This document shows, piece after piece, positions 43,715 to 56,515 of a stretch of 64,000 bases of DNA. The notes below the pieces were generated by a model. That model was given only the letters and a program-made list of their open reading frames with translations, did no database searches and had not been told where the DNA came from. Numbering within the stretch: the first letter of the stretch is position 1; every line of letters begins with the position of its first letter. Origin of the DNA: Gigaspora rosea (lineage: Eukaryota; Glomeromycota; Glomeromycetes; Diversisporales; Gigasporaceae); the NCBI GenBank assembly GCA_003550325.1, contig QKWP01000252.1, positions 102,923 through 166,922 on the forward strand, written 5' to 3'. The position numbers were made by a program, and so were the translations under genes.

Positions 43715-45122
43715 TACAGTCAAACCTCCATATAGTCACCCTCTATATAGTCACAAAACCAATATAATTACTTTTGTAAGTTTACCAACCTTTTTACTAT
43801 AATTTTCACCTCTATATAAGCACATTTGCATTATAATCACTATAGGACCCCGAAATATACATAGACAAGTCAGGCATGAGTTTGCTTATTTTTGAGGTTT
43901 TTTATGCTGATCTTTTCTATTTATAGTAATTTTTTGCTTATTTATGAAGTTTTTTCTGCAGATCTTTTCTTTTTTAGTAACCCTATAATTAACCTGACCT
44001 ATCTATGTATATTTCGGGGTCCTATCACTATTACAATTTTTTATTTACTTCTATATAAAACTACCCCTATACAATCACATTATTATTATTTTAATATTTT
44101 GAATTAATTATTTTATTATTATAAATATTTTTTTAAGTTATTAATTATTATTTTTTAACAAATAAAAATTTTTAAATTTGTTTTTTTTAATAACAATTAA
44201 CTTTTCTACATATAAAAGTTAAAATAATACTAAGTAAATCGAAAAAAAATGCTATAAGTAACATTGTTCAGAAGACAAAATTACATATATTCTAAAATTT
44301 TTACATAATTTGAATAAAATTTTATTATTTTACTTTTACAATTTACGTTAGGCAAAAAAATTAAAAAAATTAAAAATTTTTTAACTTAATTATAAATTAT
44401 AAAAGTTATTAATAAAATTTAACCAAATGATCACAAAATTTCAGAGTATATGTAATTTTGTATCTCGAACAACTCTACATAGATCATTTTTATCGATTTA
44501 CTTTAGATAATTTTAACTTTTATATATAGCTATGATATACGATTATTTTAAAAAAAAATTTTTAAATTTTTTTTAAAATAATCGTATATTGTAGCTACAT
44601 ATAAAAGTTAAAATTATCTAAAGTAAATCGATAAAAATAATCTAAGTAAAGTTGTTCAGAATACAAAATTACATATACTCTAAAATTTTGAGATTATTTA
44701 GTTAAAATTTATTAATACACTTTTATAATTTACGATTAAGTTAAAAAATTTTTAATTTTTTTAATTTTTTTCGCCTAAATATAAATTGTTAAAGTGTAAT
44801 AATAAAATGTTATTCTAATTATTTGAAAATTTTAGGATATATATAATTTTGTCTTCTGAACAATGTTACTTATAGCATTTTTTCGATTTACTTAGTATTA
44901 TTTGAACTTTTATATGTAGTAAAGTTAATCGATTATTTAAAAAATAAAAATTTTTATTTATTAGAACTTCTATATAATCACAATTTTTTTTATATACAAT
45001 TTTATTATAATTGTGCTTATATAGAATTTCTCTATATTAGTTACATCTCTATATAATAACCACTTTTTGTATCCTGAGAGTGTGATTATATAGTGTGATT
45101 ATATAGAGGTTTGACTTTATAT
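43715..45122. mobile_element. family T element with large internal palindrome
   Basis: The ends TACAGTCAAACCTCCATATA and TATATAGAGGTTTGACTTTA are inverted. AGTCACCTCTATATAAGCAC-like words repeat inside each end. 44200-44930 is one long palindrome (TACATATAAAAGTTAAAATA ... CGATTTACTTAGTATTATTT, with a second inner pair around 44560). No transposase recognised. It contains the small insertion at 43844-44023. Confidence 0.75.
43844..44023. mobile_element. 180-bp MITE with 8-bp TSD
   Basis: The ends AGGACCCCGAAATATACATA and TATGTATATTTCGGGGTCCT are inverted over about 27 bp. Exact TSD ATCACTAT at 43836-43843 and 44024-44031. The interior has two imperfect TTTTTTATGCTGATCTTTTC-type direct repeats. 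hAT-like by TSD length. It lies inside the family T element, so it is younger. Confidence 0.85.
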
Positions 45123-45135
45123 AATTAATTATATC

Positions 45136-45477
45136 CAATTATTATAAAATGCACTTATAGTGTTGAACACCATAGGTAAATTAGATTTGCAAATTCATGT
45201 AACAAACCAAAAAATAAAATTTAATTACTTTAGGGTTAGGGTGAGACCTGGGATTTTATCAGAGGCATTAATATATACAAAATTTAGCAAGAGATTTTTT
45301 TTATTAGAGCCCCAAAGGTGGTTTGATAAGCAAAATTTTAAGTTATGAATATTTTTTTAAAAAATAAACAAAAAAAATTTTATGTTATACCTGATCTTAA
45401 ATTTTGATTGGCTATTCTAATAGTTTTGTATAACATGGTGCTCAACACCATAGGTGTAGTTTTTTTTAGTAAACTTG
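45136..45477. mobile_element. hAT-like MITE, family A, copy 3
   Basis: Exact TSD ATTATATC at 45128-45135 and 45478-45485. The ends CAATTATTATAAAATGCACT and TTTTTTTTAGTAAACTTG are inverted, with GTGTTGAACACCATAGGT near both ends. The interior has TTAGGGTTAGGGTGAGACCT and ACACCTGATCTTAAATTTTG as in copies 1 and 2. Confidence 0.85.
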
Positions 45478-45735
45478 ATTATATCTATATGTTTATTAAT
45501 TATATATTTTTTATTTATATTCAATATAATTATAATATATAGCTATTTATTTATAAAATTAATATATTTAATCTTTATTTAAAACAATATATTATTGATT
45601 ATATTTATATGTTTATTAATTATATATTTTTATTTATATTAATATAATTATAATGTATAGCTATTTATTTTTAAAATTAATATATTTAATCTTTATTTAA
45701 AACAATATATTATTAATTATATCTATATAATAAAT
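45478..45735. repeat. tandem repeat, about 122-bp unit
   Basis: GATTATATCTATATGTTTAT ... TAAAACAATATATTATTGATT is present twice with a third start. ATAATTATAATATATAGCTA also follows the Helitron end at 30858. Confidence 0.8.
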
Positions 45736-45770
45736 TTGATCAAACTTTATATATATACTGAGCATGGTGG

Positions 45771-47562
45771 ACAATCGTTGTAGTACAAACTTTTCAAACT
45801 TGAAATTTGTGACTCAGGACCGATTTGTCTAATAAAAGTACGAGGATGATCGATCACATAAAATTAAACAATTGGTTATATCTGTACATGTGATAATTGG
45901 CCAATCAATTTTTATAAAATTACAATAATATTCAAAAAATTTTTATTTACTAAATTAAAGATATCTAACAATTTAGCAGTCAGAATTTGATGAATATTAT
46001 ATTATTTGATTTGTCTCAATGAGACAAATCGGATGGTATAAGATTAGTCAAATACTACCTACTAGAACATAAGATATTAACGATATTACAATCCCATATT
46101 TGCTTATATATTTCTTAATAAAATTCTATCTTTAAATATGTGTACATTATTTCTACTTAATCTACTCAATAGATATAATTTGTTAAATCGTTTTTAAATC
46201 ATTCCTATTTGTACTTTAAATTGTAATAATTAAAATAAATAAAATTTGTTTTATGAAATAACAAGTTTATTTGTAATAAGTATAACTTTAGATTTAAAGT
46301 ATATAAATGAGTTAACTTATCTTTTTTACTCTGCTTTTCATATAAATATTACTTAAACTTGTTTTTGCTTTTTTAAAAAGTACTAGATCTTAGTTTTGCA
46401 TTGTTCGTCTTTGGTTTTGACACTAAAATGCCTTCATGTACTTGAATTATGAGTTTAACTACCTTAGCTCTCTTATCCCTTAGTTTGTACTAGTTCCAGT
46501 ATTTGAAATTCAATTTTTAAATCAGTTGCGGGCTGCAACTAAATAAAAAAATAGTTGCGGATTATAAGAATTTATAAAAATTTAGTTGCGCATATAAGCA
46601 TTTAATCAAAATTTATAAGTAAAATTTGCAAATTTATGTGAGAATTTGCATATACACTTTAGATTTTGGTTGCAGAAATTTAAAATTTGTTGCATTCCGC
46701 AGACTTCACAACCCAATTCAGACACTAACTAGTTTGCAGGCAAATTTGCCTATAAAATTACTATAAATATACCTCTGATCTATTTTTTTAATCATTTAAA
46801 ATATTTAAATAAAATTTGGTATTATAATATTTAATAACAAGGATTATATTTTTGAATTATTTAAATTTATATTATAAAACAAAAAGTTTATATTGCTTAT
46901 AAGCTGAAAATATTAAATTTTAAAGAAATGTTTTAACCAAAAAAATATTTTACAATATCTTGGCGAATTCTTTAATTATTGGTTTTAAAAATATAGTTTC
47001 TAATACAATATTGTAGTTTATATAAAGGATGACAACTTTCATTATTTGACTTTATATGATTTACTTGTAAAAATTAAGACTTGTATTAGAAGTGAAAATT
47101 GTTTTTATAGATGGGAACATATAAAATTTGAGAAAATCAAAGAAAAAATTCTATAGTAAAAGTTCTAAAACAAAAACTTTAAACTTTTATTACACCAAAG
47201 TTTTTTAATAATTTTAAAAAAATTTTATAATAAAGTTGATAAAACAGAACTAATATTATATTTTTTACTTAGAAAGTATATAGCTAAAATTAATATTTAA
47301 GGTTTTATTTAAAAAATTAAGAAATAAACTTCGTCTCTAATAAAACTTTTTGAATGTTAGAATTATTTTTGATTAATTTTAATATAAGACAGGGCAGGCA
47401 AAGTTCTTTCATTATTTTTTTTTTAGAATGAACTTAATTGGTAAGTTTCGAAAAATCACAAAATATGAAGTACTTTAAACTGTATAAAAAATTAAAAATT
47501 TTTTTAATAAATTGGCTAAGCTACAATGTTGATTATTCAAATTTGGGTTTGTCCACCATGCT
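45771..47562. mobile_element. inverted-end element GCATGGTGGACAA, about 1.8 kb
   Basis: GCATGGTGGACAATCG at the left and TTTGTCCACCATGC at the right form TIRs of about 13 bp. No transposase. The interior holds GTTGCGG / TTGCAGAAATT words near 46525-46715, and GTCTCAATGAGAC near 46013, a palindrome also found in the element at 18687-19222. Confidence 0.55.
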
Positions 47563-48230
47563 TACATACTGTATTCAAAATCAAATTCATTTATAAATAA
47601 ACTATTTATAGAAATTAATAAAAGATAATTAAAAGTTCTAATATATATTCTATTTCTAAGTTTGGTTTTAATTAAATTTTGTTATAAAAATATATATTTT
47701 ACTACTATATTATAAAGTAAAAGTATTAAAAATAATTGTCGCAATTGAAACTGAAATGACTAAAACTAAAAATTAGTGATCTTGAATTAAAAATATAAGT
47801 TTTACCAAAATCTATTTATACTGTTTTATTATTAAAATTAATCCTAAACCTAATCTAATTCTATAAAAGAAACCCTAACAAAAGGCCCAAAAATTTTTGA
47901 AAATTTCATATTAAAATAATTAAAATTTCTATCTTTAGCTATTTTCAGCTTTAGCCATAAAATAGCTATGACAATATTTCTACAATTTTATAAAAATTAG
48001 GATAAAGAATAAAAAAGTTTGAATTTTTTTAATATAATGATTGCCAAGTATCTTAAGTTTTAGTGATTTGAAATTTTTAAGTAATATACAAACAAAATTC
48101 TATTCTTAATTAAATTTTTAATATTAATTAGTAAAGAAAATTTAACTCCTAAATTAAAATAAAGTTATTAATTTTTTTTGAATTTAAATTTACAAAGCCA
48201 GAAGTACTCTATTTGTACTTGTAATAGTAT
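47563..48230. other. AT-rich spacer
   Basis: No gene. GAAACCCTAACAAAAGGCCC near 47870 is a lone GC-richer spot. Confidence 0.45.
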
Positions 48231-50552
48231 ACTGTATATTGCTAAAAATAAGCTATCTTTGAAAATAAGCTAGCTCTCTCTTTTGGTCAAAAAACTCAAA
48301 AGTCTTTGATCTAAAAATAAGCTACCTTATGATCAATAACAGTTGCTATATAGAAAAGTCAAAATTTTATTATAATAGTTGCTTAAATAAACTTACTTAA
48401 GAGATTAAAATATATATATTCTAAAATTTTTAATAAAATTAAAGAACATTTATTGTCTATAAAAAAATTAAGATGTTTTAAAAAATATATTTATTGAAAT
48501 TAAAAATTAAGAATAAATATTATTATTACCTTATGTTATATAATAGTTATATTACAGACTATGTATAGCATATAAACAATAATTGTCCAATATTTATCAT
48601 TGTTTCTTTTTTTTCTTTAATGTGTTTTTTTAGGTCTAACAAAAAGTTGCATTGTTGGTGCTACTGTTTCTAGAGTAGCTATTATTGTAGTTATCTTTAC
48701 TAGTGTTGTTATTCTTGGAACTTCATCATTTTACTAGTATTACTGTTCTTGAAGTTTTGTTGTCATTACTAGTATTGGAGTTGCTATTTTGTTTTACTAT
48801 GAAAGTTATCATCATTTAATACTATAACTCTAGTGTTTTTGCTTGTCAGTGGCATAGTAACTAACTTTATCTTTTTCTTTGAGTAACTAGTTTTTGTTAC
48901 TAGAGTTTTTACTGATTTTTAGTCATCATTAGCATAATTATAGCATTTTGGCAAGTGGTATTGATAGGATCTGTAGAATTTTCTTTAGTTTATTGCTAGA
49001 GTTTCGCATATATAATTTTATAGCTTTGGTCTATTAGCTCTAAATAGTGTATGTTGGTAACTATCCTTTACTTTTTTTTGAAGTTTCACTTATTAAACTT
49101 ATTAGTATGATTTTGTCTATTTTAGTGTTAGTGGCAGTGTTGGCATTGGACAATGATCAATAAAATTTTATTGGATTATTGGACTATTGAAATTTGGACC
49201 AATCCAAAAAATTCCAATACATATTGAAACCATTGGCATTGGACAATATCCAAATTTTATTATTTATTTATTGGATATAGTCCAATTCCAGTCCAATTCC
49301 AGTCCAATTCCAGTCCAATTTCAATTTACTCAATTTTAAATATTTAAAAAAATTTTTTACGTATCATTACTTCAATTATATTAATACAGTAATATCAATA
49401 TGAGTAAACAACTACATACTCTTATATCATATTTTCTTATTTTAGACCAAGTGGCAAGTTCATATAATCAATATGTAGCTATTTATTTGGTGTTACAAAA
49501 TTTCATATTACTAATTTTTGTCCAATAAAATTGTACCACGTGATAAAAATCTAATTGGCTAATTTTAATGGACCCACGATCCCCTGGTCCAAATTTTTAT
49601 TGGAATATTTTGGACTAGTTCAAATGTTCCAATTCCAATTGGATAAATATTCCAATTCCAATAAATGCTAACACTGGTTAGTGGGTCTGTAGTATCTTCT
49701 TTAGTTCATTACTAGAATTATATATATATATTTTGTAGCCTCAGTATTAATATATTAGTTCTAGTTTCTTTGGTGCTATAGCATTTTTTCAATACTGTTT
49801 TGGTTATTTTTGGTAGATTAGAAGATCTTTTTTTTGCCAGATTATCATTATTGGATTTGCGCAATAGTAGTATTAGAGTTGGTTATTATAATAAAGTGTT
49901 TTGGATCAAAATAACTCTTTTTTTGAATTTAAGGTTAGAGTAGACCAGAATTATATTGATGCTAGCTAGGCTTCTTTAGTATAAAAACCCAGCTCACATT
50001 ATTCCTAAATTTTTAGAGATAAATTATTTTGACCTGGTCAAAATAGCATTTTTAAATAAAAATAAAATTTTATATTATAATTTAACAATTAAAATCTACT
50101 TATATTCTATTGGTCAATTATGTGTCATGTGATTCATAACAAAAATGTCATATAATAGGGGTAACAAATAAATTTATTTAAAAATTTAAAGTCAAATAAT
50201 AAAAGTATACTAACTTTGATAAAACTTTCAGTATATGGGAATGTATCAGTAGAAAAGGGACAAATTATTTTTAGTAAAATTTTCTTAATTTTTAAACTAA
50301 AATATCATAACAACTATTTAATCAAATTTGCTAAAAATTTTTTTATTTTAATCTTGAAATTATATAGAATTAAAACAAAAAAATTTATTAAATTTATTAA
50401 GATAGTTGTTAAAATATTTAAGCTTAAAGTCAAGAAAACTTTTACTTAGAAAAAATTTGTCTCTTTTCTACTAACCCACTCCTATATATATATTTTATTC
50501 TTTTAAACAAGTTTATTATCAAAAAAGTAGCTTATTTTTGAAAATATACAGT
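48231..50552. mobile_element. DNA transposon remnant, family S, copy 1
   Basis: The left ACTGTATATTGCTAAAAATA continues AGCTA. The right GTAGCTTATTTTTGAAAATA continues TACAGT, its complement. Subterminal CTCTTTTGGTCAAAAAACTC and AAAATAAGCTACCTTATGAT are shared with copy 2 at 56516-57028. The middle (48640-49080) is a GT-rich strand of repeated TACTAGTGTTGTTATTCTTG type, on the minus strand an Asn/Ser/Thr-biased reading. It is split by a younger MITE at 49135. The 77-codon frame at 50216 is not supported. Confidence 0.7.
49135..49676. mobile_element. hAT-like MITE with TCCAATTCCAG repeats
   Basis: Exact 8-bp TSD GTTAGTGG at 49127-49134 and 49677-49684. The ends CAGTGTTGGCATTGGACAAT and CCAATAAATGCTAACACTG are inverted. 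Many GGACTGGAATTGG / CCAATTCCAGT words, including about four tandem copies of TCCAATTCCAG near 49280-49320, look like subterminal binding sites. Its ends match those of the larger element at 52180-57226. Confidence 0.85.
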
Positions 50553-51034
50553 GGCCTGAAGTAGATCACTGGAATTAATAAAAATTTATTAATAAAATAT
50601 AGTAATAAATAAAATTTTACTATATATAAAAATTTTTTAAATAATTTTTTAAAAATATATTGGTTGATACAAGATTAAATTCAATACTTAAAGTTTGTAA
50701 AAAATATTGTTTTAGATTTTTTAAAATTTTTTTGCAAGCTATATTCTTATTAAGAAAATTAAGATTATAAATTCTACTATATAAATAATATTTATATTAC
50801 TTAACCGTTATAGAAATTTATAATCTTGATTTTTTCAATAAGAATATAACTTGCAAAAAAATTTTAAAAAATCTAAAAAAAATATTTTTTACAAACTTTA
50901 AGTATTAAATTTAATCTTGTATCAACCAATATATTTTTAAAAAAATTATTTAAAAAATTTTTATACAATAAAAATTTTAATTTTTACTATTAATAAATTT
51001 TTATTAATTCTGGTAATCTACTTCAGCTCACTTT
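50553..51034. mobile_element. foldback element, about 480 bp
   Basis: GGCCTGAAGTAGATCACTGG pairs with ATTCTGGTAATCTACTTCAG. The arms continue for about 215 bp (AAAAATATATTGGTTGATAC ... GTATCAACCAATATATTTTT) around a roughly 40-bp centre. The left end abuts and may overlap the right end of family S copy 1. Confidence 0.8.
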
Positions 51035-51533
51035 ATAGTAAATATACTCTTGATATTAATAAATTATAAATAAAAAATTATAAAAATTAAATTTATATTT
51101 ATACTATATAAATATAAAATATAAAAATTTTGATTTTTTTAAAAAATTTATGTTTCTATAAATGCTATAAATATATGATTTCCAATACTAGGTAAAATTC
51201 TTTGAAATTAAGCAAAATCCTTCACAACTAAAAAAAACTAAACCTTCTAAAACTTCCAAAATTGAGTGAACCTTCTGAAACTTATCAAAACTATTCAAAC
51301 ACTAGTAAATAAATAATAGTTCAATTGTAAATTTTGTTTATTTATACCTTGTATTTTACAAATTATGAGATCTTATAACTTTATTGGCTATTGGTTTCTG
51401 AAGCTAGTTTCAGAAACTTTAAAAATCTGATAAAAATTACTACTTTTTATACTATAAATTTGAATTTGAGATTCTACCTATTTTAAAATCTATTAATATA
51501 TACTTTTGCCTACTATTTATATAAAATTTAGTA
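51035..51533. other. AT-rich spacer
   Basis: CTTCTAAAACTTCCAAAATT and related words repeat near 51220-51290 and again in opposite sense near 51735-51850. No gene. Confidence 0.45.
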
Positions 51534-51696
51534 GTTAGAGTGGTAACATATATTATGTAATATTATTTTACTATACCCTACACCCTCCCACTATAAGAAC
51601 AATTTGATTAGCTATTATAAATTTCTATATTTAACATAAGATATCAGATACCCCTCTTCCTCCTAAAATATTATATAAATTCTGTCACTACTCTTA
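51534..51696. mobile_element. MITE related to 7084-7231
   Basis: Ends TTAGAGTGGTAACATATATT and TTCTGTCACTACTCTTA are inverted, and the interior has C-rich CCCTACACCCTCCCAC and CCCCTCTTCCTCC. Same design as 7084-7231 on the other strand (G-tracts within AT DNA). About 163 bp. Confidence 0.65.
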
Positions 51697-51878
51697 TTGG
51701 TTTTGTAAATTCAGAAGTTTTACTAATTTTAAAGGTTTTAAAAGTTTAAAGTTTTAGAGGTTTCATCTAGTTTCTGAGGTTTCAAGAAGTTTCAGATTCG
51801 GGCTTTTGGCAAAACTAGGTTTTAGAAATTTCGGAAAATTTGCTTAGCTAAAACTTTTAGTTTTAGCCAAAATACTAA

Positions 51879-52055
51879 TACAGGCAAACCCCACAATAGT
51901 CACATGCCAAAATAGGACTTTCTATGTGCCTATTGCAAGATTGTGACTAATGCGAGATAAAATTTATATATAGTATATATAATTAAATAAGAAAATTAAG
52001 ATGACTATAGTGAGATTGTGACTAATGCGAATGTGTCTATTGCGGAGTTACACTA
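51879..52055. mobile_element. small inverted element, CAATAGTCACA type
   Basis: ACAGGCAAACCCCACAATAG at the left and TTGCGGAGTTACACTAT at the right are inverted. TTGTGACTAATGCGA occurs twice inside. Distantly like family T ends. Confidence 0.6.
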
Positions 52056-53015
52056 TATACTTATTCTTTGAATAGAGAATTGGTAACTTGGCTTGTTCTT
52101 ATATATATTAATATTAACAATATTTGTATCAAAAAGCATTATATTACATAATAAATTTATATTAGTATTATGCCAGTAGCAGTATTGGCATTGGACATAT
52201 GTCCATCTAATTTTAATATGATTGAACTGGACTGGACATTGGACATATGCTTAGTGTTCTGACCCGGGTCAGATAATAGTGACCCGACGGGTCAGATATC
52301 TAACCCGGGTCATGACCCGGATCAACGGGTCATATGGAATTATAAGCATTTTTCAAATTAGTAAGACAATCGAATTCTATAAATACAATAAATCCTGCAT
52401 ATTACAATTGTTTTTACAATAACATGCGGGATTTATTTCGATTGTCTCCTAATTTGAAAAGATTGATAAAGTTGGTGTAATGATTTTAAATGTAAGGTCG
52501 CAAAAACTTTTTTTTTTTTTTTTTTTGTGAAAATTACTTTTATAAAAATTTTGGTTCAGTATAGTTAAAGCCAAGCAAATTGGGCTAAATTGAATAAGTA
52601 TAAAGCATTATCTGAAATCAGCTTAGGCTGATAATTTTATGGGAATTTTTGATACCATTGTTATCGTTTCTGCGAAATTTTTAAAAAAGAACAATGGTAA
52701 TGGCAAATATATAATATTTGGGTTAGGAAACTTTTTCTACACTGTACGCATATATACTGTATAAAGTTTCATGACTGATAAATACTCGCTAGATCACTAG
52801 CACCTGCAATATTACTAACACTAATCTACTTTTAAATGAAATTACTATTATAAAATATTGGTAATTTATTACTTTATTATCCTTCGGTTATTATTATAAT
52901 CTAATATACTTTTTATGAAAAATTAACAATCTTATTTTATTCTAGAATAAAACTTTGTAGTTCTCCAGATTCAAAGACATCAAGGTTGTAGATTTTAAAT
53001 TAACCAAGCAAAGAA

Positions 53016-55105
53016 ATGAGTAATAAATTTTTAGATGATACGGTGTTAGAGCCTGAAGACGATATGGTGTTTGAGCCTGATGATTATATAGTGTTAGAGC
53101 CTGAATATGATACAATGTTAGAGCCTGAAGCTGATAATCTGGATGGGTCAGAATCTGATGTTACGAATGGATATGAAAATTCACTTCGGTCTTCCATATC
53201 ACAAACCAGTGGCCAATTTTTAGTCAAACGAAAAAAGGTCGAAAGACCTGGTGGTAGTCCTGTAAAGGAGTTTTATGAAACGAAGTTAATTAATAATCTG
53301 AGTATTGGGTATGTTATCATAAAACTTGTACTCCAAAAATAAAATACCTAAAGGATGGATCTACTTCGAATTTATGGTGGTATTTAAGGAATAAACATCA
53401 TATTTCACGAGCCATGGTAGAAGATGGTCAGGTAAAGGTTATAGTAAAGGATAGTGTTTGTGAATTTTCTATAATGCCAGAATCCTCACAACCAACGATA
53501 ATAGAAACATTTAACAAAATAAAAAAATATGCGCTTAATAACCCCAAACAAAAAAATCTTAATAATAACATAGTTGCTTTCATTGTTGAAGAACTTCAGC
53601 CATTTTCGATTATTCAATCATGATCATTTAAAAGAATAATTGAAGAATTAGATGTCCAAGCTAATATACTTGGTAATGATCATCTAAAGGAGATTCTTAT
53701 TAATTCCGAGGATAAGGTTTTGCAAAACCTTTGTAAATATGCACAAGATAGTTCTGAAGTTAGTTATATTTCATTTACTACCAATATGTGGACGTCAAGT
53801 AATGGTGACCCATATATCGGATTTACTCTTCACTGAATTAATGATAGTTTTCAAATCAAAAAAATGATTGGTAACATTTTGTATCCCCATATCCGCATAC
53901 CTCTGAGTGTGTGTTGAATAAAATTACCGAAATTTTAGATAGTTTTCATATTAAACATATAACTACTAGTAGTATGATTGATAATGGGTCAAACATTAAA
54001 TCTTGTCTAGAAAAATTAGAGCGAAAATATGGCATTTCTAAAGTTTGTTGCTTTGGTCATACTTTGCAGCTCGCAATTAATGATGCGTTAAAAGGTTGTC
54101 CTGAAATTACTAACCTAATAAAAAAATGTAAAGATGTTGTATCTCATTTTAGCGGAAGTCCAAAGCAAAAACAATTTCTTTTGGAAGCTCAAATGGAGAT
54201 GGAAGACTGGAATAACTTTCTTTTTGTAGTTCGCGACGTTTTTACAAGATGGAATTCGACATTTTATCTTTTAAAACGATTAACAATTCTTAAGCCAGCA
54301 ATGTATAAGTATAAGTCGTTTTTAGTTGAAATAAATGATAATATTTCACTAAGAACTTATGAAGAAAAAGAACTATCGTCGGGTCAATAGAAAAAAATAA
54401 CTGAGTTAGTAAAGTTACTGTATCCTTATAAGGTTATTTCAAAAAATTATCAGGTTCACACTATACCACACTTTCTCAAGCATGGTTTGCGGTTAATTTT
54501 ATTAAAATAAAACAAATGATAGTGATATTCAAAAATTTAAAAATCTTCTCAGTATGTCTATTCAGGAACAATTTTCCAAACCAACAAAACCAATTCGACT
54601 TGCAGCATTTTTTGATCCACAGACTAAAGACATGCAAATTTTTACAGAAGATGAAAGACATAATACCATATCAGAAGCATGTATAGAGTATCTTGAATTA
54701 GCTACTAATTATTATGAATCAAATAATTTATCAGATGTGGCACCCAGTAACATAAACAGTAAAGATATTTTTTCTAGTCCCGTGGCTCAAGAACTTTAAA
54801 GCCAAAATGACAATAATATTGCTAACCGTGAATTTAACTCCTATTTATTATTGCCAAGGGTTCCGGATGAAACAAACATACTTCAGTGGTGGGCTTCAAG
54901 AAAAGCCAACTATCCTATACTTGCAAAACTCGCGCGCAAGTACCTTTCTATACCGGCTATGTTGGTACCATCTGAACGCCTATTCTCATCAGCGGGTCTT
55001 ACCATCACTAAAAAAAGAATACATCTTAATCCTCAATTCGTTGAATCAGTTTTGCTCCTTAAAGCGGCTCTCAAGCTTTGGCCCATGTCGCATGTTTTTG
55101 ACTAG
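53016..55105 (+). pseudogene. hAT transposase 1 (BED finger, dimerisation domain)
   Basis: ATG at 53016. An acidic N-terminus contains four LEPE/FEPDD-type repeats. A BED-type finger follows near 53300-53410 (CYHKTCTPK, then LWWYLRNKHH), read after a frame change at about 53308. The catalytic core shows ISFTTNMWTSSNGDPYIGF, where the first catalytic Asp appears as Asn; MIDNGSNIKSCLEK; CCFGHTLQLAINDAL; and FTRWNSTFYLLKRL. The C-terminal dimerisation domain (54851-55105) reads LQWWASRKANYPILAKLARK, then SIPAMLVPSERLFSSAGLTI. Stops occur at about 53621, 53834, 54388 and 54797, with frame changes between. It acted on the ends of the surrounding element; now inactive. Confidence 0.85.
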
Positions 55106-55109
55106 GGTA

Positions 55110-55895
55110 GTAAAAATTTTATACTGTATCGAAATGGTTTAAAACAATGAATTCAGTAACTTAACGCATTTTTATTGAATCAGGCAGATGGTTACGGATT
55201 TAAGTCAGTTACTGAGCGAATGTGAGCTATATAAAACAATTAAAATTGAATTATTAATCCATTTAAAAATTTAGGAAAAAACGTACAAAATAAAAAAAAA
55301 TAAACAATGCGTTTGCATTAAAAATTAAAAGAGGATTTTACTGTATAGTGGTCAAATATAAGGAATCACCTGAAGATTTTGATAAGCCGTTAGAATCATA
55401 TGTGATTCTTTATGAACGCTATAAAGAATTACTTATTATTAGTTAGAAATAATCGTGAGAATAAAAATGGGTTGTATTTGTTGAAATAAAAAAAAATGCA
55501 TAACGCATGTACTGTATTTAAAACATTATCTTATGATTGATTTAAATCATTATGATGTAATTACACGTATGTGTAATATTATGGTTACTAAATTAACAAA
55601 TAAAAAAAAAATTCTGTCCCGTTAAAAAAACCTAACAGAAAACTCGCCAAAAATGTAATTATTTATTAAAATGCTTATTAAAAGCTCAAGAACAGGTTTC
55701 TGGTTCTTCAAATAATTCATTCGCAAAAAAACTTATTCGATTTTATATAGTAGCAATGTGGACTTTCAATATCAAAATGTAATAACTTTGATAAAAATTA
55801 AAGCGATCAAATAAATTTTTTTTTTATGTAGACAGTAATATAATAGGATTGAATTTATCTAGTACTGTCTTGTTTTTTTTTTGCTATCTTGAATC
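55110..55895. other. 3' non-coding part of hAT 1
   Basis: Short frames only (for example GFTVQWSNIRNHLKILISR-like near 55330). Codon quality drops and no domain is visible. Confidence 0.45.
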
Positions 55896-56515
55896 TTGAC
55901 CCATTTGACCTGGGTTAGAGCAATTTTTGACCCGTGACCTGTTAGGTCAGGTGACCCGTATAGGTCACCCGACCTGGGTCATAACACTATATATGCTTGG
56001 ACATAGTCCAGGTTCATTATATTCAACTATTTACTAAAATTTTTAAAATTATTTATTATATAAGCTACAACAAAATTCTATTTAAATCTATATAATAAAA
56101 TATAATTAATTTTAAATTAATATAAGTTGTAATAAAATTCTATATAAACCTGAGCAATAAAGAAATTCTATTTAATTTATAACTTTAGAATTAACAATTA
56201 TCAATAAATTATACATAAGTTATAATATAGTGTTTTAATTTTATTTTTGATAGATCTATCAAATTAAGATTGAATCTGCATTAAATATATATATTTAAAG
56301 TTAGTATTTAAGCATGTTCTTAGATTTGTTATTTAAGTTCTTTGATTAAAAATCTCTAACCAGGATATTTAAATTTATTTGGATTGAAGAATCAATTCAA
56401 ATTGTTAAACTTAGATTGAAGTTTTACTATACATATGTAGTAATTTTATAATATAATAATAATTATTATTATTAATTAAGCTTATTCTATTACAATTACA
56501 AAAATTGTTAATTTT

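Larger units (their letters stand above)
52252..55989 (+). mobile_element. hAT transposon 1, about 3.7 kb
   Basis: The ends TAGTGTTCTGACCCGGGTCA and ACCTGGGTCATAACACTA are inverted. Flanks CATATGCT (52244-52251) and TATATGCT (55990-55997) form an 8-bp TSD with one change. Both ends carry clusters of GACCCGGGTC / GACCCG(A/T) motifs (52252-52340 and 55896-55980), GC-rich against the AT background and probably transposase-binding sites. It encodes a decayed hAT transposase on the plus strand. Confidence 0.85.
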
